A stretch of DNA of 64,000 bases from an uncultured Selenomonadaceae bacterium (GCA_905234195.1 CAJOFR010000011.1:22561-86560), one strand, 5' to 3'; shown: positions 35,769 to 45,273, counted from the stretch's first letter. The notes: generated by a model not told the origin, from the letters alone. Program-made: numbers and translations.

Positions 35769-37217
35769 TTATTTTTGTATAAGTTTTTCGTAAAGCTCTT
35801 TGTATTCGCGCGCAGATTCTCTCCAGCTGTAATCGCTGTTCATCGCGTTGGAAACAATCTGCAACCAAATTTCAAAATTGCCGTAGGTGCTGAGCGCGCG
35901 CTTGAGGGCGTACATCATTTCATGCGCGTTGTAATTCGAGAAGACAAAGCCGTTGCCTTCCTTTTCGTACTTATCGTACTGGTGAACGGTGTCTTTCAGC
36001 CCGCCGGTTTCACGGACGACAGGAGCCGCACCGTAACGCATGGCGATAAGCTGACCGATACCGCAGGGCTCGTAATTCGACGGCATGAGGAAAATATCAG
36101 ACGCGCCGTAAATTCTTTGAGCAAGTTCGTTGGAGAAATAAATATTCGCCGAAACTTTTTGCGGGAATCTCCACGCCAAACCCTTAAACCAATCTTCGTA
36201 AACTTTATCGCCGGTGCCGAGAAGGACGAACTGGAAATCTTCGTGCTGCAAAAGTTCGTCCATCATTCTGACAACCAGGTCGAGACCCTTCGCCGCCACG
36301 AGACGAGTTACCATTGAGACCATAGGAACTTTTCTTGCTTGCGGCAGACCAAGCAACTCTTGCAACTTAACTTTGTTATCGCCCTTGCGCTCAAATGCGC
36401 TGAACGCGTCCGAATTGTCGTAGTTGACGAAAAGATTTTTGTCCGTCGCCGGATTATAAACGCCGTAGTCAATTCCGTTGACGATACCATACAAATCATC
36501 TTTGCGGCTCCTGAGCAAGCCGTCAAGGTGTTCGCCGAAATACTCGTACTGAATTTCTTGCGCGTAAGTTTTGCTGACCGTCGAAACATAATCGGCGTAA
36601 ATAATTCCGCCCTTCATGAAGTTGACCGCGTCATAAAATTCAAGGTCGCCGTTGTTGAAATATTTCCAGTCGAGACCGAGAACGTCGCCCATGACGTCTT
36701 TCGAGAAAACGCCCTGATACTTCAAGTTGTGAATCGTGTAGATAGTTTTAATTTTTTCGTAGCGTTCGTCGCCCTGATGCTCCAACTTCAAGAGCACGGG
36801 AACAAGTCCTGCGTGCCAATCGTTTGCATTAATCACGTCGGGGAAGAAGTCGATAGCCGGCAAGCAATTCAGCACGGCGCGGCAGAAGAAAGAAAATCTT
36901 TCCGCGTCGTCGTCGTAGCCGTAAACGCCATCACGATAAAAATATTCTTCGTTATCGACGAAATAATAAATCACGCCGTCCAGCTCGTACTTGTCAATGC
37001 CGACGTATTTCGTGCGCCAAGAAACAGGAATTGTACCATCGTAAACATGTTCCATATTGTTGCGCATCTCTTCCGAAATTTTGCTGAACTTCGGCAAAAT
37101 GACGCGAACGTCAACGCCCTGCTCCTTCAGAGATTTAGGCAACGAGCCGGCAACATCAGCCAACCCGCCGGTCTTGACAAACGGGACTGCTTCCGACGCT
37201 ACATAAAGAACTTTCAT
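35769..37217 (-). CDS. glgA: Glycogen synthase (ADP-glucose)
   Basis: 482 residues, the usual length. A GT5 enzyme that extends alpha-1,4-glucan from ADP-glucose. The N-terminal KVLYVASEAVPFVKTGGLADV holds the KTGGL nucleotide-sugar loop, and the C-terminal EPCGIGQLIAMRYGAAPVVRETGGL is the second conserved region. ATG at 37217 follows TGGAGGT; the longer upstream frame is rejected. It is the last gene of glgC, glgD, glgP, glgB, glgA. Confidence 0.96.
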   Translation of the reverse strand: MKVLYVASEAVPFVKTGGLADVAGSLPKSLKEQGVDVRVILPKFSKISEEMRNNMEHVYDGTIPVSWRTKYVGIDKYELDGVIYYFVDNEEYFYRDGVYGYDDDAERFSFFCRAVLNCLPAIDFFPDVINANDWHAGLVPVLLKLEHQGDERYEKIKTIYTIHNLKYQGVFSKDVMGDVLGLDWKYFNNGDLEFYDAVNFMKGGIIYADYVSTVSKTYAQEIQYEYFGEHLDGLLRSRKDDLYGIVNGIDYGVYNPATDKNLFVNYDNSDAFSAFERKGDNKVKLQELLGLPQARKVPMVSMVTRLVAAKGLDLVVRMMDELLQHEDFQFVLLGTGDKVYEDWFKGLAWRFPQKVSANIYFSNELAQRIYGASDIFLMPSNYEPCGIGQLIAMRYGAAPVVRETGGLKDTVHQYDKYEKEGNGFVFSNYNAHEMMYALKRALSTYGNFEIWLQIVSNAMNSDYSWRESAREYKELYEKLIQK

Positions 37218-37290
37218 GATTATACCTCCATTATTTAAAGTTGTAACCGCTAAATTCAAACTTAAAATTTTTACCTGGAAACGGTTGCGT

Positions 37291-37647
37291 TCAATTTTCG
37301 TTTTCTGACGAACGTCGATTAGGTTCCTCGCCGACAGCAAACCTCCTCGTTTTGCCCGCCTCAATTTTGGCCTGCTTCGCCGCTTTTTGTTCTTCAGTCA
37401 TTCGCGGACGCCCGCGCCTCCTTTTCGGCTCGCCGTTATCCGAATCAAACGATTCGTCTGCCAACTCAACCTCCTCAACCGATTCTTTGAAATCAATCAC
37501 CTCTACCACCTTGCCTGCTTCAATTTCGTCAATCGCCGCGACAAAATCATTTGAATCAAAATTTTCTTGCGGAGTCCCCGCCGAATCTTCTAGCTTAGTT
37601 TTTTTTTGATTCTGCGTCCTTTTTGTGCTTAAGATAAATCGTTGCAA
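37291..37647 (-). CDS. Small AT-hook-like protein overlapping the end of glgB
   Basis: Up to 118 residues; the true start is uncertain because the first codons overlap the glgB 3' end in another frame at a run of nine A. The middle is acidic (VVEVIDFKESVEEVELADESFDS split across two stretches) and is followed by PKRRRGRPRMTEEQ, a textbook AT-hook core (RGRP), and a Lys/Ala-rich helix. No Shine-Dalgarno is obvious. It could be a DNA-binding protein of the operon, or a frameshifted tail of GlgB. The frame is open and compositionally protein-like. Confidence 0.5.
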   Translation of the reverse strand: MQRFILSTKRTQNQKKTKLEDSAGTPQENFDSNDFVAAIDEIEAGKVVEVIDFKESVEEVELADESFDSDNGEPKRRRGRPRMTEEQKAAKQAKIEAGKTRRFAVGEEPNRRSSENEN

Positions 37648-39520
37648 GCGGCGGAACTCTAATTTCTATAGACTGTTCGCGATTATGCCAAGCAACGTCC
37701 TGCGACCAAAGATCTCCTTCGTTTTTGACGCCGCTGCCGCCAAATTCTTCAAGATCCGAATTGAAAACTTCAACATACGCGCCCTTATCCGGCACGCCGA
37801 TTCTGTAGTTTGTGCGAACTTCCGGAGTAAAGTTGCAGACCGCGATAACATAATCGTCCGGATCTTTCGCCTTGCGGATAAACGAAACAACGCTGTTATC
37901 GTTATCGTTCGGGTCAATCCACTGGAAGCCGTTCCAATCGAAGTCAATCTGCCAGAAAGATTTATTGTCAAGATAGAATTTATTCAGCGCGGCGGAATAA
38001 TGCTGCATCTGCGTATGTTTTTCGTACTGCTCCACCAAATGCCAATCGAGACTGTCGTTTTCGTTCCACTCGATAAATTGACCGTACTCGCCGCCCATGA
38101 ACAAAAGTTTTTTGCCGGGATGCGCCATCCAGTAGCCGAAGAAACCACGCAAGCCCGCAAATTTTCTCCAATAATCGCCGGGCATTTTCTCAATCAAAGA
38201 GCACTTGCCGTGAACAACTTCGTCGTGACTGAGCGGCAGGATAAAGTTTTCGCTGAAGGCATACATAAACGAGAAAGTAACTTTGTCGTGGTTCCACTTA
38301 CGATAAATCGGGTCGAGGCTGACATATTTGAGCATGTCATTCATCCAACCCATGTTCCATTTGTAATTGAAACCGAGCCCGCCCATATACACCGGCTTAG
38401 AAATCAGCGGCCAATCCGTCGATTCTTCGGCCATCATTAAAGCGTTGGGGTGATATTTGAAAACGGCCTCGTTGAGATTTTTAATAAACTCAATCGCCTC
38501 AAGGTTGCCGGTATCGCCGTATTTGTTGGGAGTCCATTCGCCTTCTTCGCGCCCGAAATTCAGATAGAGCATGTTCGCAACGCCGTCTATCCTCAAGCCG
38601 TCGATATGATATTCTTCAAACCAGAACAGCGCATTGGAAATCAAAAAGCTGTGTACTTCCGTGCGACCGTAGTCAAAATTAATCGTGCCCCAGCCTTTGT
38701 TATCGGAAAGCTGCGGGTTGTCGGATTCGTAAAGATTTGTGCCGTCGAATTCGCGGAGCCCTTGATTATCCTTGCAGAAATGACCGGGTACCCAGTCCAT
38801 AATAATCCCGATACCGTTTTTGTGCGCCGTCTCCACGAGATAGCGGAAGTCGTTGGGTTCGCCGTAGCGGCTGGTAACTGCGTAATAACCCGTTGTCTGA
38901 TAGCCCCACGAGCCGTCGAAGGGGTGTTCGGTGAGCGGCATGAACTCAATGTGCGTGTAGTTCATCTTCTTGACGTACGAAACAAGACGGTCAGCAAGTT
39001 CGCGATAACTAAGATAATCGCTTTCGCCTCTGCCTGCGCGCTGCCACGAACCGGCATGCACTTCGTAAATCAACATGGGCTTAGTGTAGGAGGATTCTTT
39101 TTTCTTCGCCTCCATATATTCGCCGTCGCCCCACTCGTAGCCTTCGAGATTGTAGAGGCGGGAGGCCGTCGCGGGTTTTTTCTCCGCGTAGAAACCGTAA
39201 GGATCCGCCTTCAAAATGTGCGGTCCGCCCCACTGCGGTTCAATCGCGTATTTGTACGTATCGCCCTGCTTGAGTCCTTCGATAAAAATTTCCCACGTTT
39301 CGCCGTCCTGCAGACGAATCATTTTGTGTACGCGCGTGTCCCAATTATTGAAATCACCGACGACGCTCACCGACTTGGCGTTTTTCGCCCACACAGCAAA
39401 GCGAACGCCCTTTTTGCCGTCCTGCTCAATAAAATGCGCGCCGAGCATTTCATAGGCGTGAAAATTTGTCCCTTGATGGAACAAATACAAATCGTATTCG
39501 CTAAGATTAGAAGTTTTCAC
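37595..39520 (-). CDS. glgB: 1,4-alpha-glucan branching enzyme
   Basis: 641 residues. An N-terminal CBM48 domain (HFIEQDGKKGVRFAVWAKNAKS split, VVGDFNNWD) precedes a GH13 barrel with EFMPLTEHPFDGSWGYQTTGY, nucleophile Asp in GLRIDGVANML, acid Glu in LMMAEEST and LPLSHDEVVHGK. It makes alpha-1,6 branches. The start is GTG at 39520 behind AAGGAG; the frame upstream has no ribosome site. The C-terminus ends in a Lys-rich stretch over nine A, where the AT-hook frame overlaps. Confidence 0.96.
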   Translation of the reverse strand: MKTSNLSEYDLYLFHQGTNFHAYEMLGAHFIEQDGKKGVRFAVWAKNAKSVSVVGDFNNWDTRVHKMIRLQDGETWEIFIEGLKQGDTYKYAIEPQWGGPHILKADPYGFYAEKKPATASRLYNLEGYEWGDGEYMEAKKKESSYTKPMLIYEVHAGSWQRAGRGESDYLSYRELADRLVSYVKKMNYTHIEFMPLTEHPFDGSWGYQTTGYYAVTSRYGEPNDFRYLVETAHKNGIGIIMDWVPGHFCKDNQGLREFDGTNLYESDNPQLSDNKGWGTINFDYGRTEVHSFLISNALFWFEEYHIDGLRIDGVANMLYLNFGREEGEWTPNKYGDTGNLEAIEFIKNLNEAVFKYHPNALMMAEESTDWPLISKPVYMGGLGFNYKWNMGWMNDMLKYVSLDPIYRKWNHDKVTFSFMYAFSENFILPLSHDEVVHGKCSLIEKMPGDYWRKFAGLRGFFGYWMAHPGKKLLFMGGEYGQFIEWNENDSLDWHLVEQYEKHTQMQHYSAALNKFYLDNKSFWQIDFDWNGFQWIDPNDNDNSVVSFIRKAKDPDDYVIAVCNFTPEVRTNYRIGVPDKGAYVEVFNSDLEEFGGSGVKNEGDLWSQDVAWHNREQSIEIRVPPLATIYLKHKKDAESKKN

Positions 39521-39540
39521 AAAGTCACGCTCCTTTTCTA

Positions 39541-39597
39541 GGGTTAAGGGGAAAGGGGGAAGTTTTTTCTTATCCCTTACCACTTATCCCTTATCAC
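39541..39597. repeat. Purine/pyrimidine hairpin repeat, copy 2
   Basis: Purine arm GGGTTAAGGGGAAAGGGGG and pyrimidine arm CTTATCCCTTACC can pair imperfectly. It fills the gap between glgP and glgB. Confidence 0.5.
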
Positions 39598-42059
39598 TGA
39601 ATCTTACAGGGTACGATATTCCAAATTTCGTCCGCGTATTCGTCAATCGTCCTGTCGGAAGAAAAACGCGCGGAGTTCGCGATATTAATCGCCGCAGATC
39701 TCAACCATTTCATTCTGTCGCTGTAGCGGGCATAAATCTCCTCGTGCGCATCGATATAGGCGTTGAAGTCCTTCAGAATGAAAAACTCGTCGTTGCCCTG
39801 AATGAAATAATCGCGCAGAGATTGGAAGTTGCCGTAGGTGCCGTCCGTCAATTTATTCAGCACAAGACGAACGTTAGGATTAATATTGTATTCGTTCCAA
39901 GCGGAATATTCGCCGGTCTCGTAAAATCTCAAAACTTCACCGGCTTTAAGTCCGAAGATAACAATATTTTCGTCGCCGACAGCCTCACGAATTTCAACAT
40001 TCGCGCCGTCGAGGGTGCCGAGAGTAATCGCGCCGTTCATCATGAATTTCATGTTGCCCGTGCCCGACGCCTCCTTCGACGCCGTAGAAATTTGTTCGCT
40101 GACGTCCGCCGCAGGATAAACAATTTCGCCGATAGACACGCCGAAATTTTCAATGAAGATAACTTTCAGCCTTCCGTCAATCGAAGTGTCGTTGTTAATT
40201 TTCGCGGCGACGGCAAGAATCAGGCGGATAGTTTCTTTCGCAATGTAGTAACCGGGCGCGGCCTTCCCGCCGAAGAAATAAGTTGTCGCGGGCGGCTTGT
40301 AACTCGGATCCGTCTTCAGTTTCTCGTACTGCCACATAATGTGCAGGATATTCATCAGCTGCCGCTTGTAGGAGTGAATGCGCTTGACTTGAATATCAAA
40401 AATCGTATCGGGGTTGACGTCAATATTATTGTGCTTTTTAATGTATTCGGCGAGCGCGACTTTGCGGAGGCGTTTAATTTCCTCAAGCTCAATCAAAACT
40501 TTTCTGTCGTCCACTGCCTCATTGAAGAGGTCAAGCTGTTCGGGGTGGCGGTGCCAAATGCGGCTGCCAATAGTTTTATCGATTAAGTTTGCAAGTTCGG
40601 GGTTCGCGCCCATAAGCCAGCGGCGGTGAGTAATGCCGTTCGTCTTGTTGTTGAACATGCGCGGCCAATACTCGTAGAAATCGTGCAGAGTGGTTGACTT
40701 CAAAATATCGGAATGGATTCTTGCGACGCCGTTGACGGAATGGGAGCCGACGATAGCAAGGCGCGCCATGTGCACTTCGCCGTTTTCGATAATGGACATT
40801 GCGCGGAGTTTGCCGACGTTGTCCGGATAACGAGCCTTGACATATTCGACATGGCGGCGATTAATCTCGTCGATAATCATGTAAATTCTCGGCAGGAGCG
40901 CGCGGAACATATCAACCGGCCAACGCTCCAAAGCTTCGGGCATAATCGTGTGGTTCGTGTAGGCGATCGTGTTGCGCGTGATAACCCAAGCTTCGTTCCA
41001 TTCCAATTCATAATCGTCGACGAGAAGGCGCATAAGTTCCGCCACACAAAGCGCGGGGTGCGTGTCGTTAATGTGAATCGCAATCTTTTTATCGAACTCG
41101 CGGATATTCATTCCGGAGCGGACGAAGTGACGGACAATACTTTGCACGCCCGCCGAAACGAGGAAGTACTCTTGAATCAGGCGCATTCTCTTGCCTTCGT
41201 TGGAGCTGTCGTCGGGGTAAAGATATTGAGTGATACTCTCGACGAAGTTACGATAATCGTTTTTCGCCCGCATTTGTTCGTGCGTCAGCATTCCGTAGTC
41301 CGAGAAATCGCGATTGACTTCCGCGTTCCAAAGACGAAGAGTATTAACAGTTTTGTTGTGGTAACCGACAATCGGCACGTCGTAGGGAACAGCCATAACG
41401 ACCATAGCATCTTCGTGCACGAGTTTCAAGGAGCCGTTGGGCTGTTTCTTCATGTAGGCGTTGCCGTTAAATCTGACATTGATAGACTTATCGGGCTTGC
41501 GATATTCCCACGCGAAACCGTCACGCAACCAGTTATCGGGAATTTCGACTTGGTTGCCTTGAATAATTTTCTGTTCAAAAAGCCCGTACTGATAGCGGAT
41601 ACTGCAGCCGTGTCCGGGCAGACGGTGAGCCGCCATTGAATCAATAAAGCACGCGGCAAGACGACCCAAACCGCCGTTACCGAGACCGGCGTCCGGTTCT
41701 TCTTCTATGGCGTCACTGAGATTTAAATCGAGGTCTTCCATGACTTCTTTAAAAGCCTCGTCGATACCAAGATTAATAAGGTTGGATTTTAAAAGCCGCC
41801 CCATCAAAAACTCAATAGAAAAATAGTAAACCTGCTTGACTTGACGATCCATGTAAGCCTTGTTGGTTTTAATCCAGTTTTCGGAAATGATTTGTTTTGC
41901 TACGGCTGCGACGGTCTTGTAAATATCATTCATCGGCAATTCTTTAATGTCGCGTCCAAACAATATGTGCGCCGAACTGATAAACCTGCTCTTCAGATTT
42001 TCCTTGAGTTTTTCATATTCCTTACTGACAGCGACTTTTTTTTCATTTTTATTCGGCAA
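39594..42059 (-). CDS. glgP: Glycogen/alpha-glucan phosphorylase
   Basis: 821 residues, family length. It releases glucose-1-phosphate from glycogen with pyridoxal phosphate. EASGTGNMKFMMNGAITLGT holds the cofactor Lys; FSIEFLMGRLLKSNL and DAGLGNGGLGRLAACFIDS are the N-terminal signatures. The start is taken as TTG at 42059 behind GGAGGG. It sits between glgD and glgB, so storage and breakdown enzymes share one transcript. Confidence 0.96.
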   Translation of the reverse strand: MPNKNEKKVAVSKEYEKLKENLKSRFISSAHILFGRDIKELPMNDIYKTVAAVAKQIISENWIKTNKAYMDRQVKQVYYFSIEFLMGRLLKSNLINLGIDEAFKEVMEDLDLNLSDAIEEEPDAGLGNGGLGRLAACFIDSMAAHRLPGHGCSIRYQYGLFEQKIIQGNQVEIPDNWLRDGFAWEYRKPDKSINVRFNGNAYMKKQPNGSLKLVHEDAMVVMAVPYDVPIVGYHNKTVNTLRLWNAEVNRDFSDYGMLTHEQMRAKNDYRNFVESITQYLYPDDSSNEGKRMRLIQEYFLVSAGVQSIVRHFVRSGMNIREFDKKIAIHINDTHPALCVAELMRLLVDDYELEWNEAWVITRNTIAYTNHTIMPEALERWPVDMFRALLPRIYMIIDEINRRHVEYVKARYPDNVGKLRAMSIIENGEVHMARLAIVGSHSVNGVARIHSDILKSTTLHDFYEYWPRMFNNKTNGITHRRWLMGANPELANLIDKTIGSRIWHRHPEQLDLFNEAVDDRKVLIELEEIKRLRKVALAEYIKKHNNIDVNPDTIFDIQVKRIHSYKRQLMNILHIMWQYEKLKTDPSYKPPATTYFFGGKAAPGYYIAKETIRLILAVAAKINNDTSIDGRLKVIFIENFGVSIGEIVYPAADVSEQISTASKEASGTGNMKFMMNGAITLGTLDGANVEIREAVGDENIVIFGLKAGEVLRFYETGEYSAWNEYNINPNVRLVLNKLTDGTYGNFQSLRDYFIQGNDEFFILKDFNAYIDAHEEIYARYSDRMKWLRSAAINIANSARFSSDRTIDEYADEIWNIVPCKIQ

Positions 42060-42078
42060 GCAAAACCCTCCTTTTTTT

Positions 42079-42133
42079 AGTGGCAAATAACAAGCGGTAA
42101 GTTTCTTTCTAACCACTTATCCCTTACCCCTTA
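42079..42133. repeat. Purine/pyrimidine hairpin repeat, copy 3
   Basis: AGTGGCAAATAACAAGCGGTAAG followed by CCACTTATCCCTTACC, given here in parts; the arms can pair. It lies just upstream of glgP. Confidence 0.45.
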
Positions 42134-42208
42134 AATCATAGTAAACGGCGAATTTTCAAAGCCGAGCCAAAATATTTCCTCGACGATAAAAAATCCGCCG
42201 CCTACAGT

Positions 42209-42282
42209 GTTAAGTGGAAAGTATCAAGCGGAAAGCGGCAAGAGTCTCTTACCCCTTATCCCTTAACACTTATCCCTAAATC
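42209..42282. repeat. Purine/pyrimidine hairpin repeat, copy 4
   Basis: GTGTTAAG near the left end pairs perfectly with CTTAACAC near the right end; purine-rich GTGG/GCGG units and pyrimidine-rich CCCTTATCCC units lie between. It fills the gap after glgD. Confidence 0.55.
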
Positions 42283-43391
42283 CGCGCATTTTTCGTGACG
42301 ATATAGGGGAATGATTCAACGCCCTTGAGCCAACGATTCTTCGTGACAATAACGTTTTTATCGCAGATAATATTTTCGACGCGCGCGCCGTCTTCAATAT
42401 CGCAACGTTGCATGAGGATACAATCTTTAACGACTGCGCCCTTGCCGACTTTAACTCCGCGGAAGATAATGCTATTTTCGACTCTGCCGCGAATCACGCA
42501 ACCATTAGCGATAAGCGAATTTTTAACTTCAGCGGTCTCTTTGTACTGAACGGGAACTTCGTCCTTAACCTTCGTAAAAATCGGGCGTTCCTCATTCATA
42601 AAGAGTTCTGTCCAGACTTCGGGCTTGAGACAATCGCGATTAGCCTTGTAATAACCCGCCGTCGAATTGATACGAGCGACATAGCCTTTGTGTTCGTACG
42701 CGCTGATTTTATGTTCGCTTGCGTGGCGAATAATTCCGTCAATCAAGAAATCTTGTCCGCCGCGTTCGTAGGTCGTACGCACGATATAAGCGAACGTCGG
42801 CACCGGCATAAGGTACGCACTCATGACGACTTTGGAGCCTTTTTTGACGCCTTTGGATTCTGCAATATCGGTAATTATACCATTCGTGCTGGTCTGAATG
42901 GAAACGGTGTAACCTTCCTTGTCTTCGTCCACAGTCTTATAAATCATCGTAATATCCGCGCCGCTGTCTTTGTGGAAATCGAGGACGTCTTGGAAATCGA
43001 TATTATAGACATAGCTTGCGTTGACGAAGAGGACATATTTTTTGTCGCTAAGTTCCGCGAAATCGAGGTTAGCATAAATATCCTTCAAATCGCCTTTACG
43101 GGCGTCGTTTGTCGGGAGAGCTGCGGGCAGGTATGTCAGACCGTCACGACGACGGGCGAGATCCCAATCTTTACCGGAGCGAATGTGGTCGAGCACTGCG
43201 CGAGAATAATCCGGCAACATAAGTCCGACCGTGTTGACTCCCGAATTAATCATATTTGAAAGGGAGAAGTCGACAACGCGATAACGTCCGGCGAAGGGCA
43301 AAGCCTCAACTGCGCGGGTTGCCGCCAACTCTCTGAGCAATTCGTTGCTTTCTTGAAGATTTATAATCCCCACTACTGTTTTCAAAATCAA
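42276..43391 (-). CDS. glgD: Glucose-1-phosphate adenylyltransferase subunit GlgD
   Basis: 371 residues. A nucleotidyltransferase-like domain with EALPFAGRYRVVDFSLSNM, then a left-handed beta-helix tail (NSLIANGCVIRGRVENS). It lacks the GGxGxRL loop of catalytic subunits (the start is VVGIINLQESNELLRELAATR), as GlgD proteins do. GlgD pairs with GlgC to make the active enzyme in Firmicutes. ATG follows AGGAGGTG. Confidence 0.94.
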   Translation of the reverse strand: MILKTVVGIINLQESNELLRELAATRAVEALPFAGRYRVVDFSLSNMINSGVNTVGLMLPDYSRAVLDHIRSGKDWDLARRRDGLTYLPAALPTNDARKGDLKDIYANLDFAELSDKKYVLFVNASYVYNIDFQDVLDFHKDSGADITMIYKTVDEDKEGYTVSIQTSTNGIITDIAESKGVKKGSKVVMSAYLMPVPTFAYIVRTTYERGGQDFLIDGIIRHASEHKISAYEHKGYVARINSTAGYYKANRDCLKPEVWTELFMNEERPIFTKVKDEVPVQYKETAEVKNSLIANGCVIRGRVENSIIFRGVKVGKGAVVKDCILMQRCDIEDGARVENIICDKNVIVTKNRWLKGVESFPYIVTKNARI

Positions 43392-43407
43392 GCACCTCCT
43401 GCTGTGG

Positions 43408-43475
43408 TCAAGGGGAAAGGGTTAAGGGGAAAGGGTCAAGAAATCTTACCCCTTACCGCTTACCGCTTATCCCTT
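43408..43475. repeat. Purine/pyrimidine hairpin repeat, copy 5
   Basis: AAGGGGAAAGGGTTAAGGGG faces TTACCCCTTACCGCTTACCG; arms of 25-30 bases can pair imperfectly. Located between glgC and glgD. Confidence 0.5.
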
Positions 43476-43494
43476 CAATCTAAGTTTCTTAGTG

Positions 43495-43650
43495 ATAGTT
43501 TCAATCCACGCCGGTAGTTTCAGGAGCACGACAAGCCGTATCGCGTGAATTGACTTCTTGCTGGTGGGGGATACCGCTTCGCTCCGCCCCCACCCACGCG
43601 ATATAGACCCTTACTCCCGCCTACAGAGGCAGGAGATTCATCTCGTTAGG
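43495..43650. other. Highly structured segment, possible IS200/IS605-type end or small RNA
   Basis: TATCGCGTG (43539-43547) pairs with CACGCGATA (43595-43603) around an inner GGTGGGGG/CCCCCACC stem (43563-43570 with 43587-43594). A CCCGCCT...AGGAG hairpin follows (about 43614-43635). GTTTCAATCCACG begins the segment. The mix resembles the 3' end region of tnpB-type elements, but no transposase frame is present. It lies inside the glycogen operon between glgD and glgC. Confidence 0.45.
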
Positions 43651-43686
43651 TTAATTCCCAATCTATAATCCCTAATCCCTAAAAAC

Positions 43687-44817
43687 TCAACCAACGACTT
43701 CGCCTTCAGCGATAACGGCAATTTCGCCCTCTTTGCCTTCGACTTTCGCGCCGGCTTTAATTACGACGTCCTGCGCCAAGATAGCATGATCCACAACCGC
43801 GCCGTCTTCGATAACCGCGAACGGGAAGACGACAGAATTGGTGACTTTCGCGCCCTTGCCGATTTTCACGCCGTCGAAGATAACAGACCTGTCAACCGCG
43901 CCGAGAATGGAAGAACCTTCGGTAATCATTGACTTTTTAACGGAGCCTTCCGGTCCGACATAATGCGGAGGCATCGAAGGATTAGAGGAATAAATTTTCC
44001 AATCGCCGTTAAGTTCAAAGGGCGGCTGGTCTTGGAGCAAGTCCATATTTGCCTGCCAAAGACTTTCGATAGTTCCGACATCCTTCCAATATCCGTCGAA
44101 TGCATAAGAGAACATACGCGCGCCGTCGTTGAGCATTTTCGGAATGAGGTCGTTGCCGAAATCGTGGGTAGAATTTTCGTTGACGCCGTCTTCTTCAAGG
44201 TATTTCTTGAGGAAGGGTTTCGAGAAAATATAGATACCCATTGAGGCGTTATTTGACTTAGGTTCTTTCGGTTTTTCCTGGAATTCAGTAATACGTCCGG
44301 TTTCTTTATCGGTAACCATGATACCAAAGCGCGGAGCCTCTTCCCAAGGAACTTCAAAGACGCCGATTGTGACGTCAGCATTATTATCTTTGTGGGCTTT
44401 GAGCATCCAAGAATAATCCATTGTATAAATATGGTCACCGGAAAGAATGAGAACATAATCCGGGTCAGCGAGGTCAACAAAATTCAAGTTTTGATAGATT
44501 GCATCAGCCGTGCCACGATACCAGTCCGCACCTTTTTCACGAGCGTAAGGAGGCAGGATAAACACGCCGCCGCCGTTACGGTCGAGATCCCACGCGCTGC
44601 CGGATCCGAGATAATTGTGGAGTTCAAGCGGCTTGTACTGGGTCAAGACGCCGACTGTAGTTATGCCCGAATTCGCGCAGTTTGAGAGCGGGAAGTCAAT
44701 GATGCGATACTTTCCGCCAAACGGAACTGCCGGTTTAGCAACAGTTTTCGTCAAAGCTTTAAGGCGACTGCCTTGTCCGCCGGCGAGTATCATTCCCAAG
44801 CACTCTGTTTTTCTCAT
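43687..44817 (-). CDS. glgC: Glucose-1-phosphate adenylyltransferase catalytic subunit
   Basis: 376 residues. It makes ADP-glucose. The catalytic loop [16 protein letters not shown], the metal Asp in [13 protein letters not shown] and the sugar-binding [11 protein letters not shown] are present; a left-handed beta-helix follows ([12 protein letters not shown] and similar). ATG at 44817 lies behind GGGGGGA. First gene of the operon; a palindrome lies upstream. Confidence 0.96.
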   Translation of the reverse strand: MRKTECLGMILAGGQGSRLKALTKTVAKPAVPFGGKYRIIDFPLSNCANSGITTVGVLTQYKPLELHNYLGSGSAWDLDRNGGGVFILPPYAREKGADWYRGTADAIYQNLNFVDLADPDYVLILSGDHIYTMDYSWMLKAHKDNNADVTIGVFEVPWEEAPRFGIMVTDKETGRITEFQEKPKEPKSNNASMGIYIFSKPFLKKYLEEDGVNENSTHDFGNDLIPKMLNDGARMFSYAFDGYWKDVGTIESLWQANMDLLQDQPPFELNGDWKIYSSNPSMPPHYVGPEGSVKKSMITEGSSILGAVDRSVIFDGVKIGKGAKVTNSVVFPFAVIEDGAVVDHAILAQDVVIKAGAKVEGKEGEIAVIAEGEVVG

Positions 44818-44866
44818 AACAATCCCCCCTGGATTCAAAAAATACCTTCAACGCACTGCAACACTT

Positions 44867-44887
44867 GAAGTAACGTTGACTTACTTC
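44867..44887. promoter_or_regulatory. Palindrome upstream of glgC, candidate operator
   Basis: GAAGTAA (44867-44873) and TTACTTC (44881-44887) are perfect inverted repeats around CGTTGAC, 50 bases before the glgC start. Size and symmetry fit a dimeric repressor site. No regulator is identified. Confidence 0.45.
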
Positions 44888-45054
44888 ATTTTCAAACAAT
44901 TTCTACGCTGTTTGAAAAATTCCTGCCGAAAATTTCTGAAAAAGATTTTTTAAATTAAGGATAGAGAATTTTTTTTCTTTATAAAATTTTTTCTCTCTTT
45001 AAAATTAGTTTTTCTCCATAAACTCTAATCCCTTTCCCCTAAGATTTAGGATCT

Positions 45055-45156
45055 CTACTTTTCTTTTGATCGCAAAAGAAAAGTAGCAAAAGAAAACTGC
45101 CCGCAGAGGTCGCATCACGCGACCAAATGCGGGCGGCCGCCCATCCTTGGGCGGCC
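45055..45156 (+). repeat. Three-hairpin intergenic element, copy E
   Basis: A/T-rich palindrome 45055-45086 (CTACTTTTC with GAAAAGTAG at the ends); GCCCGCA (45099-45105) with TGCGGGC (45128-45134); GGCCGCCCA (45135-45143) with TGGGCGGCC (45148-45156). It lies between the divergent glgC and surE genes, so here it is not a convergent terminator. The surrounding 44818-45273 region otherwise holds A/T-rich sequence, the glgC palindrome and the surE promoter. Confidence 0.85.
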
Positions 45157-45206
45157 CTACTTCACACTTTCCCCTTATCCCTTTCCACTTGTCTCTTTTC
45201 CCTAAA
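45157..45206. repeat. Pyrimidine arm of the hairpin repeat, copy 6
   Basis: TACTTCACACTTTCCCCTTA and further CCCTTTCC units match the family's pyrimidine arm. The purine partner is absent here; the inverse of its first bases (GTGTGAAGTA) occurs beside copy G at 56.57 kb. Confidence 0.4.
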
Positions 45207-45209
45207 AAC

Positions 45210-45238
45210 TTGTTTTTTTTTCAATCGTGTGGTATAAA
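45210..45238 (+). promoter_or_regulatory. Promoter of surE
   Basis: TTGTTT (45210-45215), 17 bases, TATAAA (45233-45238), 35 bases before the start codon. Confidence 0.5.
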
Positions 45239-45273
45239 TTTGCAACACTGAAAAAATTTTTGGAGGTCATTTG

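Noticed and set aside
43497..43513. GTTTCAATCCACG, which resembles the end of a CRISPR repeat
   Set aside because: It occurs once, with no second repeat, spacer pattern or cas gene.
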